From Planctomycetes bacterium UBA4800 (GTDB lineage: Bacteria; Planctomycetota; UBA8108; UBA8890; UBA8898), in contig DHGK01000413.1 in the NCBI GenBank assembly GCA_002402755.1, forward strand, positions 9,712 to 23,184: a stretch of 13,473 bases of DNA. Direction: 5' to 3'. Below are positions 1 to 7,300 of this stretch, piece after piece (within the stretch, counting starts at the first letter, position 1; every line of letters begins with the position of its first letter). The translations under genes were made by a program, and so were the position numbers. The notes below the pieces were generated by a model. The model did no database searches, was not told the origin of the DNA, and worked only from the letters and a program-made list of their open reading frames with translations.

Positions 1-27
1 GAGAACGAAACGTGAGACGTTGCGTGG

Positions 28-89
28 CTCCGTGTCACGTGCGGTGGTCTCTCTCCGTGTTCTTCTCTGTGCCCTCTGTGCCTCTGTGG
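28..89 (-). repeat. CACAGAGG-type imperfect repeat in the region after flhG
   Basis: The octamer CTCYGTGN recurs on the plus strand at 28-35 and 53-60 (CTCCGTGT), 65-72 and 74-81 (CTCTGTGC) and 82-89 (CTCTGTGG); on the minus strand this reads CCACAGAGGCACAGAGGGCA and onward. Arrays of this kind (CACAGAGG/CACGGAG phrases) are familiar as dispersed intergenic repeats in many environmental bacterial genomes. The first 120 bases are about 58% GC by hand count, well below the neighbouring genes. I see no supported gene in bases 1-163. Confidence 0.6.
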
Positions 90-138
90 TTCTTTCCTCG
101 TCAGATGACACCTGTCCGTGTACCCGAACACGACGAGA

Positions 139-154
139 AAACCGTGAACGGCTC
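139..154 (-). terminator. Weak possible terminator hairpin after flhG
   Basis: Just past the flhG stop, the minus strand can form GAGCCG-TTCA-CGGTTT (two G-T pairs), followed only by TC, so the tail is weak. A second small hairpin, CGTGT-TCGGGT-ACACG, follows about 10 bases on, also without a T-tract. The position suits the end of the operon, but the signal is poor and readthrough or factor-dependent ending is possible. Confidence 0.22.
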
Positions 155-163
155 CCACCTCGC

Positions 164-976
164 TCATGCGCCTCCTCCCGCCGCGACCGGCGCCGCCGGG
201 CCGATGCGCGCCCAGACGGCACCGATCGCCGCCGCCGCCGGACACGCCGGCGCCGCGATCGAGAACGGCACGCGCGCCCTCACCGCCTGCGTGACGTGGG
301 CATCGAGCGGCACCCACCCCGCGATCGGGAGATGCATGCCCAGGAAACGCGTGGCGACGGCGCTCACCCGCGCGGCGACCCTGTCGGCCTCGGCGGCGTC
401 GCGCGCCATGTTGACGAGGAGATGGATCCCCGCGTTCCTCCCCGCCTGGCAGAGCACCTTGAGCGTCGCGTACGCATCCGCCACGGCGGGCACCTCGGGC
501 GTCGTCACGAGCAGCACCGCGTCGGCCCACAGCGCCAGGGTGATGACGTTCTCGCCGATCCCCGCCGCGCCGTCGATCACCACGACCTCGTACCCGCTCC
601 GCAGGCGCTCGAAGACTTCCCGCAGGCGCGCGCGCTGCGCGGCGTTCGGCTCGACCGCCTCCCTGACGCCCGAGCCCGCGGGCAGCACATCGATGCCGCC
701 GGGACCGCCCACGATCGCCTCCTCCAGCGGGACCCGGCCCCGCAGCACGTCGGCGATCGTCCGCTCGGGGGCCACGTCCAGCAGGATGTCGCAGTTCGCC
801 AGGCCGAAATCGGCATCCCAGAGCAGCACGCGCCCGAACTCCCGCCGTGCGCAGAGGGCGAGCGCGAGCGACATGTTCGTCTTCCCAACGCCGCCCTTGC
901 CGCTCGCCACCGCGATCGTGCGGGTGCGGCCGGGTGCGTGCCGCGCCAGTTCTCGAAGCCGCGCCGCCTGGTCCAT
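164..976 (-). CDS. flhG: FlhG (YlxH/FleN), MinD-like ATPase controlling flagellar number
   Basis: The product is 270 residues. FlhG is a MinD/ParA-type ATPase that stimulates FlhF GTPase and limits flagellar number. The very N-terminus MDQAARLRELA is the DQAxxLR activation helix known to stimulate FlhF. Next come the deviant Walker A loop SGKGGVGKT (25-33), the A' region LLWDADFGLANCDILLD (about 51-67) and the Walker B strand VVVIDGAAGIGENV (about 131-144; the usual 'DTGAGI' is 'DGAAGI' here). The end is Ala/Pro/Gly-rich, and a clear amphipathic membrane-targeting helix is not obvious. Some FleN/FlhG proteins also antagonise a sigma-54 flagellar activator; whether this one does cannot be told. 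The ATG at 976 lies one base after the flhF stop. It is the last gene of the operon in the window. Confidence 0.95.
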   Translation of the reverse strand: MDQAARLRELARHAPGRTRTIAVASGKGGVGKTNMSLALALCARREFGRVLLWDADFGLANCDILLDVAPERTIADVLRGRVPLEEAIVGGPGGIDVLPAGSGVREAVEPNAAQRARLREVFERLRSGYEVVVIDGAAGIGENVITLALWADAVLLVTTPEVPAVADAYATLKVLCQAGRNAGIHLLVNMARDAAEADRVAARVSAVATRFLGMHLPIAGWVPLDAHVTQAVRARVPFSIAAPACPAAAAIGAVWARIGPAAPVAAGGGA

Positions 977-977
977 G

Positions 978-2201
978 CTAGCCTCCGTTGAGCAGCAGAT
1001 CGGCGATGCGCTGCGGGTCCGCGGCCTCGATGTCGTCCGGCACGTTCTGGCCGTTGGTCAGGAAGCTCACCGGCCGGGCGGCGTGGGCGATGGCGGACAG
1101 GATCACGCCCCGCCCCTGCGTCTCGTCCAGCTTCGTGAGCACGAGGTCGCGGAACCCCACGCGCGCGAAGCGGTCGATCGACCGGCGCAGCGTCCGGGCG
1201 CTCGCGGTCGCGCTCAGAACCAGGCTCACCTGCGCATCGGGCGCCGCGCGCACGAACGATGTGAGCTCGCCGAGGCGCAGCTCGTCCGCCGGGCTGCGGC
1301 CCGCCGAGTCGACGAAGATGCGCTCGCAGGCCGCGAGCGAATCGATGGCCTCGCGCAGCCCCGGCGGGTCGGTCGCCACCTTGAGCTCCAGGCCGATGAT
1401 GTCGGCGTACTTCCTGAGCTGGTCGACCGCCGCGATCCTGAAGGTGTCGAGCGTGATCAGGGCGACGCTCCGGCCCGAGCTGTAGCGCTCGCGCGCGGCG
1501 AGCTTGGCGATCGTCGTCGTCTTGCCGACGCCCGTCGGCCCCACGAAGATCGTGACGCGCCCCGCGGGGGCCGCCGGGGCCGGCGCCAGCGCATCGATGA
1601 AGCGCGCCGCGTGCGCCGCCACGAGTCCGCGCAGGGCGGCCTCGTCCATGCCCTCCTCGGGCAGCACGGCGCGGTCCAGGCGCGCGATGAGCTGCCGCGC
1701 CAGGTCATCCTCGACATCGCGCTCCCTGAGGAGCGCGTAGGCCTCTTCGAGCACCGGATGCCCCCACGGCGGCCCCTCGCTCCGGCGGAGGAGGTGCTGC
1801 ACCTCGCCGCTGAGCTGCTCGAGCACGAGCCCGATCTCGTTGAGGCGCCGGTCGATCGCCGAGGGCGCGCGTTCGGACGCCGCGGCGCGCTCGCGCGCGG
1901 CCGCGGGGAGGGGCGCATCGAGCGCCGCGTCCGCCTGCTCCGGCGCCGCCGCATACGCCGCCGGCGCCGCAACGGCCGGCAGCGGCATCCGCGGCGCCTG
2001 CCCGCGCAGCTCCATGAGCCGCTCGCCGCGGGTCTTGGTCTCCGTGACGTAGACCTCGACGACCTGCTTGCCGCCGAGGCCGAGCACGCCGCCGCGCTGG
2101 AACGTGCGCGTGCCGACGATCAGCGCATCGTCCCCGTACGCCGTGCGCACCTTGGCCAGTGCCTCGCGGTACGACTCAGCCTCGATCTTGCGTAGATTCA
2201 A
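978..2201 (-). CDS. flhF: FlhF, SRP-type GTPase for flagellar placement
   Basis: The product is 407 residues. FlhF is the third SRP GTPase class (with Ffh and FtsY) and sets where a flagellum forms, recruiting early basal-body parts. The N-terminal basic domain starts MNLRKIEAESYREALAKVRT...ALIVGTR, as in the family. A variable Ala-rich linker (about 70-115) and an N-like helical domain (about 116-210) follow. The GTPase domain has GPTGVGKT (221-228), DTFR (252-255), DSAGR (298-302; usually DTAGR) and TKLDE (356-360), ending LTNGQNVPDDIEAADP. The start is a TTG at 2201: AAGGAGG lies seven bases upstream and the sequence from there matches the family N-terminus. The stop is one base before the flhG ATG. 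Confidence 0.95.
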   Translation of the reverse strand: MNLRKIEAESYREALAKVRTAYGDDALIVGTRTFQRGGVLGLGGKQVVEVYVTETKTRGERLMELRGQAPRMPLPAVAAPAAYAAAPEQADAALDAPLPAAARERAAASERAPSAIDRRLNEIGLVLEQLSGEVQHLLRRSEGPPWGHPVLEEAYALLRERDVEDDLARQLIARLDRAVLPEEGMDEAALRGLVAAHAARFIDALAPAPAAPAGRVTIFVGPTGVGKTTTIAKLAARERYSSGRSVALITLDTFRIAAVDQLRKYADIIGLELKVATDPPGLREAIDSLAACERIFVDSAGRSPADELRLGELTSFVRAAPDAQVSLVLSATASARTLRRSIDRFARVGFRDLVLTKLDETQGRGVILSAIAHAARPVSFLTNGQNVPDDIEAADPQRIADLLLNGG

Positions 2202-2218
2202 CGCACGTCCTCCTTGCC

Positions 2219-2263
2219 CCGGGCGCCCCCCGCCGCGGCGCTCGCCGCGCACGGCGCGCCCGG
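2219..2263 (-). promoter_or_regulatory. Two-tier GC hairpin between flhA and flhF, with a 23-codon mini-ORF
   Basis: CCGGGCGC (2219-2226) is an exact inverted repeat of GCGCCCGG (2256-2263). Inside it CGCGGC (2234-2239) and GCCGCG (2244-2249) form a second perfect 6-bp stem around a 4-base loop. The structure ends just before the AAGGAGG ribosome site of flhF. There is no T-tract, so it is not an intrinsic terminator. The same stretch can be read as a 23-codon frame on the minus strand: its ATG (2269-2267) overlaps the flhA stop (TGATG) and its TGA overlaps the flhF start (TTGA). The structure is visible; a role in setting flhF/flhG output or coupling translation is inference. Confidence 0.4.
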
Positions 2264-2268
2264 CGGCA

Positions 2269-4368
2269 TCACACCTTCACCGCCGCATTGCCGGCCACCA
2301 CGACTTCCACGTCCGGCGCGAGCTCGCCGAGCGCCAGCACCACGACATCGGGGATCCGCGCCGCGAGCAGCGCGCGGAGCCGAAAACGGATCTGCGGCGC
2401 GCAGAGCACGACGGGCGGATGGCCCTGCTCGACGAGCGCCCTGAGCTTGTCGCCGACCTCGGCGCAGACCGCGGCCGCCGTCTCCGGGCCGAGCGCCAGG
2501 TGCGACCCGCGCTCGGTGCGCTCGATGGCCTGATCGATGAACTCCTCCATGTTGGGATCGAGCGTCACGGCGTGCAGCCTGCCGTTCGCATCGAGACAGC
2601 GCTCGCAGATCGCCCGGCCGAGGGCGTGCCGCACGTACTCGCTCAGCATCTCCGGGTCCTTGGTGCGCGGCGCCCAGTCGGCCAGGGCCTCGAAGATCGT
2701 CTCCGTGTCGCGGATCGAGACCGCCTCCCGGAGGAGGAGCTGCAGCACCTTCTGGACCTGCCCCGTCTTGAGCTGGTCGGGGACGACCTCCCCGACGACC
2801 GCAGGCGACGTCTGCCTGAGCCGCTCGACCAGCCCCGCGACCTCCTCGCGCGTGAGGAGATCGGCCGCGTGGCGCCTGAGCAGCGCCGCCAGATGCGTCG
2901 CCATGACGCTCGTCGGATCGACGACCGTGTAGCCGAGCGCCTCGGCGCGCCCGGCGTCCTGCCGCGCGATCCAGGTCGCCTTCAGGCCGAACGCCGGGTC
3001 CGTGGTCTCCGTGCCCGCCAGGGGCTCCAGGTCGTCGCGCGCCGCCATCGCCAGGTAGCGACCGGGCTCGATCTCCCCGCGGGCGATCGGCACGCCCCTG
3101 AGCTTGACGGCGTACTGCCGGGGCTCCAGGCGCATGTTATCCCTGATCCGCACCGAGGGCGCCACGAAGCCGAGCTCCATCGCGATCTTCTCGCGGATCG
3201 CGCCGATGCGCTCGGGCAGCTTTCCCGCGCCGTCCACCAGATCGATGAGCCCGTAGCCGACCTCGATCTCGATCGGGTCGAGCGCCAGCGCGCGCTCCTT
3301 CGCGTGCCCGGGCTCGCGCGTCTTCTCCTGCGCCGGCGCCGCGGCCGCGGCCGCGGCCTCCTTCTTCGACCTCGCGAGGAGCCAGCCCGCGCCGCCGCAC
3401 GCCGCCGCGAGGACGAGGAGCACCGGCACGGGCAGGCCCGACGGCAGGAGCACGAGCAGGAAGCACGCCGTGATGAAGAGGCTCCTCGGCGAGGAGAAGA
3501 GCTGCCCGGCCAGGTCCTTGCCGAGATTCGCGCGCGCCGTGCTGCGCGTGACGATCAGGCCGGCCGCGAGGCTCACGACGAGCGCCGGGACCTGCGTCAC
3601 CAGGCCGTCGCCGATCGTGAGCTTCGCGAAGAGGTCGGCCGCCTCGCGGGGCGTCATGCCGCGCTGCAGGATGCCGATGGCGAACCCGCCGGCGATGTTC
3701 GCCATCGTGATGATGATGCCCGCGATCGCGTCGCCGCGGATGAACTTGCTCGCGCCGTCCATGGCGCCGTAGAAGTCCGCCTCGCGCACGATGTCCTCGC
3801 GCCGGCGGCGCGCGGTCTCCTCGTCGATCAGGCCGGCGTTCAGGTCGGCATCGACGCTGAGCTGCTTGCCGGGCATGGCGTCCAGCGTGAAGCGCGCCCC
3901 GACCTCGCTGATGCGCGTCGCGCCCTTCGTGATCACGACGAACTGAACGATCACGATGATCGCGAACACGACCGCCCCGACGACGAGGCTGTTGCCGGCC
4001 ACGAAGAGCCCGAAGGCGCGGATCACCGCGCCCGCCGCGTACAGGGCGTCCGGCCCCGGCTCGGCCGCGCCCAGGATCAGGCGCGTCGTCGCGATGTTGA
4101 GCGCGAGCCGGTAGAACGTCGTCAGGAGGAGCAGCGACGGGAACGCCGAGAACTCCAGCGGCTTGGGCACGTAGACGCTCGTCAGGAGGATCACGAGCGA
4201 GAGCGCGAAGTTGAGGACCAGCGCAAAGTCCATCAGCGCCGGCGGGAGCCGGATGACGACCAGCAGCAGCACGGCGATGAGCAGCGCCGCGAGCGCCAGA
4301 TCGACGTGCCGCCCGGCCTTGCCGAGGAAGCCGGATGCCGCGCCCTGTGTTCCCTGTGCGCCTGCCAT
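2269..4368 (-). CDS. flhA: FlhA, flagellar export gate protein
   Basis: The product is 699 residues, the usual length. FlhA forms the nonameric ring that couples proton flow to export and receives chaperone-substrate complexes. The N-terminal membrane half (about 22-330) contains LLTTFYRLALNIATTRLILG and the highly conserved FHIPEP-family block VVITKGATRISEVGARFTLD, then AMPGKQ...DADLNAGLIDEE, and READFYGAMDGASKFIRGDA; the Asp of RGDAIAG (D213) is the family's essential acid. An Ala-rich linker (about 337-345) joins to the cytoplasmic domain (about 360-699), which ends in CAPQIRFRLRALLAARIPDV and VLALGELAPDVEV. The ATG at 4368 gives the correct family N-terminus. A GTG at 4374, overlapping the flhB stop, is a possible alternative. 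A 67-bp gap separates it from flhF. Confidence 0.97.
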   Translation of the reverse strand: MAGAQGTQGAASGFLGKAGRHVDLALAALLIAVLLLVVIRLPPALMDFALVLNFALSLVILLTSVYVPKPLEFSAFPSLLLLTTFYRLALNIATTRLILGAAEPGPDALYAAGAVIRAFGLFVAGNSLVVGAVVFAIIVIVQFVVITKGATRISEVGARFTLDAMPGKQLSVDADLNAGLIDEETARRRREDIVREADFYGAMDGASKFIRGDAIAGIIITMANIAGGFAIGILQRGMTPREAADLFAKLTIGDGLVTQVPALVVSLAAGLIVTRSTARANLGKDLAGQLFSSPRSLFITACFLLVLLPSGLPVPVLLVLAAACGGAGWLLARSKKEAAAAAAAPAQEKTREPGHAKERALALDPIEIEVGYGLIDLVDGAGKLPERIGAIREKIAMELGFVAPSVRIRDNMRLEPRQYAVKLRGVPIARGEIEPGRYLAMAARDDLEPLAGTETTDPAFGLKATWIARQDAGRAEALGYTVVDPTSVMATHLAALLRRHAADLLTREEVAGLVERLRQTSPAVVGEVVPDQLKTGQVQKVLQLLLREAVSIRDTETIFEALADWAPRTKDPEMLSEYVRHALGRAICERCLDANGRLHAVTLDPNMEEFIDQAIERTERGSHLALGPETAAAVCAEVGDKLRALVEQGHPPVVLCAPQIRFRLRALLAARIPDVVVLALGELAPDVEVVVAGNAAVKV

Positions 4369-4370
4369 GC

Positions 4371-5465
4371 TCACGCCACCCGTTCCCGCCGCCGCGCGCG
4401 CGCGATGCGCCACACGTAGGCCAGGACCTCCGCCACGCCTTCGTAGAGCTGCCGCGGGATCTCGTGGCCGACATCGACCAGCGCGTAGAGCGCCCGCGCG
4501 AGCGGCGGCCGCTGCACGACGGGCACGCCCGCCGAGAGCGCCGCCTCCCTGATCCGCGCGGCCAGCGCGCCCTCGCCCTTGGCCACGACGCGCGGCGCCG
4601 CGTCCGCGCGCTCGTCGTACGCGATCGCGACCGCGTACTCCGACGGGTTCGTCACCAGCACGTCGGCCGCGGGCACCTCCCTGAGGCAGCGCTGGAACGC
4701 GATCTGCCGCTGCACCCGCCGGCGGCGCTCCTTGATCTTGGGATCGCCCTCGAAGCGCTGCATCTCCTCGCGCACCTCGAGCTTCGTCATGCGCAGGTCG
4801 GCCTCGTGCTGCCACCGCCGGTAGCCGTAGTCGAGGATCGCGAGCAGGCACATGACGGCGCCGCAGGCGATCCCGAGCTCGCACGCGGCCCGGTTCGCGC
4901 GCGCGAGGGCGCCGGCGAGATCCTCGCCGAAGAAGGCGAAGAGCGGCGCCCCGCCCCTCGGGTCGACGTGGCGCGCCAGGACGAGGTACACGACCAGGGC
5001 GATGCACCCGATCTTGAGGACGCCCATGACCGTGCGCACGAGGCCCCTCGGGCCGAGGATGCGCCTGAGGCCGCGGCCGGGGCTGATGCGCCCGATGTCC
5101 GGCCGCACGAGTTCGCCCGCCCAGAGCGGTCCGACCTGCAGGAAGTTCCCGAGGAACGCGAGCAGCACCGTGACGAGCACGAAGGGCGCCAGCACCGCCG
5201 CGGCGGCGAGCGCCTGCTGCGCGAGGAACGCGGACGCGCCGGCGACCGTGAAGTCCGGCGCGCCGGCGCCGCCCCAGCACGCGCGCACGAGGCGCGCCGT
5301 GCCCGCGGCCATGCGCTCGCCCCACGCGAGCAGCGCGGCGAAGGCGCCCAGAAGGAGCACGCCCGCGGCCAGATCGGCGCTGCGCGCGACCTGCCCGCGC
5401 TCGCGCGCCTCCTGGCGCTTGCGCGGGGTCGCCCGTTCCGTGCGTTCGCCGAAGTCTTCAGCCAT
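4371..5465 (-). CDS. flhB: FlhB, export gate and substrate-specificity switch protein (NPSE variant)
   Basis: The product is 364 residues. FlhB controls the switch from rod/hook to filament export through self-cleavage of its cytoplasmic domain between Asn and Pro of an NPTH motif. The N-terminus has the typical ERTERATPRKRQEARERGQVARS. Four membrane segments lie near residues 32-50, 88-110, 147-165 and 195-213. The basic linker (TKLEVREEMQRFEGDPKIK, then RRRR) leads to the cytoplasmic domain. The cleavage site reads T-N-P-S-E-Y-A-V-A (N273-P274-S275-E276): Asn and Pro are kept, but Thr is Ser and the usual His is Glu. The rest of the domain is normal (VVAKGEGALAARIREAAL, PLARALYALVDVGHEIP). 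Start ATG at 5465 is three bases after fliR; flhA starts two bases after its stop. Confidence 0.96.
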   Translation of the reverse strand: MAEDFGERTERATPRKRQEARERGQVARSADLAAGVLLLGAFAALLAWGERMAAGTARLVRACWGGAGAPDFTVAGASAFLAQQALAAAAVLAPFVLVTVLLAFLGNFLQVGPLWAGELVRPDIGRISPGRGLRRILGPRGLVRTVMGVLKIGCIALVVYLVLARHVDPRGGAPLFAFFGEDLAGALARANRAACELGIACGAVMCLLAILDYGYRRWQHEADLRMTKLEVREEMQRFEGDPKIKERRRRVQRQIAFQRCLREVPAADVLVTNPSEYAVAIAYDERADAAPRVVAKGEGALAARIREAALSAGVPVVQRPPLARALYALVDVGHEIPRQLYEGVAEVLAYVWRIARARRRERVA

Positions 5466-5468
5466 GCG

Positions 5469-6293
5469 CTACCCGCCTCGCACGTACGCCAGGAGCCCCC
5501 TGGCATCCCAGAGCATCCGCTCGATGCCCTCCCGCATGAGGTCCACGACGAAGGGAACCGCGAGATACAGCAGCCACAGGCAGACGAGCGCCTGGAGGCC
5601 GAATCCGAACACGAACACGTTGATCTCGGGGACCGCGCGCGACACGAACGCGAGGCCCACCGTCACGAGCAGGATGCCGAGCATCACGGGCAGGACGATG
5701 CGCAGCCCGAGGCTCCACATGGTGCTCCCCAGGCCGAGGACGAGAAGCTCGCCCACCCGGTCCCACTGGAGCGTCACGCCCACGGGGACGAGCTCGAAGC
5801 TCTGCCCGACCACCGCCACGAGCTCCAGGTGCAGGTTCGCGCCGAGGAACACGCCCAGGGCGATCAGGTACTTGAACTCCGCGAGCGCGGAGCCGCCCGC
5901 GCCCGAGAGGGGGTCGAGGATGTCGCCGAGCGACAGCCCCGCCTGCTGGGCGAGCACCTGCCCCGCCCACTGGACCGCGGCGAAGAAGAGGTCGACCGCG
6001 AGGCCGAAGGTGTACCCGATGGCGAACTCGCTCGCCGCGAGCACGGCGATGCCCGGCAGCCGCCGGCTCCAGGCCAGGACCGCATCCGCGGGCGGCGGCA
6101 GGAGCGGCAGGACGCACAGCGCGAGCAGCGCCGCGACCCACGCCTTCGTCCGGACCGGCACGGCGCCGGCGCCGAAGAACGGCGCCGCGGCGAGCACGCC
6201 GGCGAAGCGCGCGAGGACCAGCGCGAAGACGACGAGCTTCAGCGCCGCATCCGCGGGAAGCGCGAGAATGAGCGCGTCCAGGCTCTGCCACAT
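5469..6293 (-). CDS. fliR: FliR, flagellar export gate protein
   Basis: The product is 274 residues (usual ~260). FliR caps the FliP5-FliQ4-FliR1 pore. It is hydrophobic throughout, with about six membrane-type segments. Recognisable blocks are FARFAGVLA-type N-terminal sequence (LVLARFAGVLAAAPFFGA), EFAIGYTFGLAVDLFFAAVQWAG, LSLGDILDPLSGAGGS (the region usually 'DP' plus small residues before the periplasmic loop), and VPEINVFVFGFGLQA, the conserved 'PEmNvFvvGfplk' motif. The start ATG at 6293 lies 16 bases after fliQ; the TAG stop is three bases before the flhB ATG. Confidence 0.96.
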   Translation of the reverse strand: MWQSLDALILALPADAALKLVVFALVLARFAGVLAAAPFFGAGAVPVRTKAWVAALLALCVLPLLPPPADAVLAWSRRLPGIAVLAASEFAIGYTFGLAVDLFFAAVQWAGQVLAQQAGLSLGDILDPLSGAGGSALAEFKYLIALGVFLGANLHLELVAVVGQSFELVPVGVTLQWDRVGELLVLGLGSTMWSLGLRIVLPVMLGILLVTVGLAFVSRAVPEINVFVFGFGLQALVCLWLLYLAVPFVVDLMREGIERMLWDARGLLAYVRGG

Positions 6294-6309
6294 ACGGCGT
6301 CCGCATCCC

Positions 6310-6585
6310 TCAGAAACTCTCGGGTAACTTCATGAAGACATCGTGGGTGTAGTCGACCAGCACCCTCAGCATCCACGGCATCAGCACGAGCAGCGTCCCC
6401 GCGATCGCGAGGATCTTGGGAACGAACGACAGCGTCTGCTCCTGGATCTGCGTCACCGCCTGCAGCAGGCTCACGGCCAGTCCCACGATCAGGCCGACGG
6501 CCAGGAGCGGCAGCGACAGCGTCAGCGCCGCCCAGAGCGCCGTCCGCCCGGCCTCCACCGCGAACTGGAGCGCGTCGGTTTCCAT
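6310..6585 (-). CDS. fliQ: FliQ, flagellar export gate protein
   Basis: The product is 91 residues, the normal size. FliQ packs around the FliP/FliR core of the export gate. Two hydrophobic hairpin segments are visible, about 15-42 (ALWAALTLSLPLLAVGLIVGL...) and 55-77 (PKILAIAGTLLVLMPWML). Between them is the conserved loop LLQAVTQIQEQTLSFVPKI, which is diagnostic of FliQ. The ATG at 6585 is 19 bases after the fliP stop and the gene ends 16 bases before fliR. Confidence 0.97.
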   Translation of the reverse strand: METDALQFAVEAGRTALWAALTLSLPLLAVGLIVGLAVSLLQAVTQIQEQTLSFVPKILAIAGTLLVLMPWMLRVLVDYTHDVFMKLPESF

Positions 6586-6604
6586 GCTCCCGGTTGCTCC
6601 TCTC

Positions 6605-7300
6605 TCAGCCCGTCATGAAGCTCTCCGCCACCTTGCCGATCACGAGCCCCCAGCCGTCGACGAGGACGAACACGAGGATCTTGCACGGCAGCGAGACCAG
6701 CACGGGCGGCAGGACGAGCATTCCCATGGAGACCAGCACCGAGGCGACCATGAGATCGATGACCAGGAACGGCAGGTAGATCAGAAAGCCCATCGTGAAG
6801 GCGCGCTTGAGCTCGCTCGTCATGAACGCCGAGACGACGACGTGCGTCTCGACGTCCTGGAGCCTGACCGTCGCGTCGGTCTGCCGGCCCGCGAGCCTGA
6901 GGAACATGTCCAGATCGGCGCGCGCCATGTGCGCGAACATGAATTGGCGGACCGGCCTGGCGACCGCCGCGAGCGCATCCTCCTCCGACTTCCGGTAGTC
7001 GAGGTACGGCTCGACGCCCTCGCGCCACGCCTCGGTCCAGGTCGGCGCCATGATCATGAAGGTGAGGAAGAGCGACAGGCCGACGATCACCTGGTTCGGC
7101 GGCAGATCCTGCGTGCCGAGCGCCCGCCGCACGAACGAGAGCACGATCGAAATCCGGATGAACGACGTGGTCATGAGCACGATCGAGGGCAGGATCGTCA
7201 GGGCGGTGATGATGATGACGAGCCTGAGCGTCGCGGAGAGCGTCTCTCCGCCGCCGAGCAGATCTCGCACCGTGCTCGCCGCCAGGACGGGGCAGATCAT
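6605..7300 (-). CDS. fliP: FliP, flagellar export gate core protein
   Basis: The product is 231 residues. FliP forms a pentamer that, with FliQ and FliR, makes the central export pore. Family blocks are clear: a first membrane stretch RLVIIITALTILPSIVLM followed by MTTSFIRISIVLSFVRRALGTQ, PPNQVIVGLSLFLTFMIMAPTW, and the C-terminal region with the methionine-rich SMGMLVLPPVLVSLPCKIL and LVDGWGLVIG. The ATG at 7300 overlaps the fliO stop and has a strong GGAGG eight bases upstream, so this start is well supported. From it, FliP begins only about 20 residues before the first membrane segment. It lacks the cleavable signal peptide and longer periplasmic N-terminus found in enteric FliP. Confidence 0.96.
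   Translation of the reverse strand: MICPVLAASTVRDLLGGGETLSATLRLVIIITALTILPSIVLMTTSFIRISIVLSFVRRALGTQDLPPNQVIVGLSLFLTFMIMAPTWTEAWREGVEPYLDYRKSEEDALAAVARPVRQFMFAHMARADLDMFLRLAGRQTDATVRLQDVETHVVVSAFMTSELKRAFTMGFLIYLPFLVIDLMVASVLVSMGMLVLPPVLVSLPCKILVFVLVDGWGLVIGKVAESFMTG

Noticed and set aside
1..167. 55-codon open frame on the minus strand starting at an ATG that overlaps the flhG stop and running off the window
   Set aside because: It crosses the CACAGAG repeat and gives the typical repeat-derived peptide (PQRHRGHREEH); it has no recognisable domain and no clear ribosome site. The ATGA overlap is probably chance.
12..2195. Long open frame on the plus strand (727 codons), with similar ones at about 2068-4419, 4335-6335, 8269-9729 and 11231-12763
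   Set aside because: They lie antisense to clear flagellar genes, have Arg/Ala/Asp/His-rich random composition and no domain resemblance. In DNA near 70% GC stop codons are rare, so such shadows are expected.
3340..3362. GCGGCC-rich tandem stretch in flhA
   Set aside because: It encodes the poly-alanine linker between the membrane and cytoplasmic domains of FlhA; it is an in-frame low-complexity run, not a regulatory repeat.
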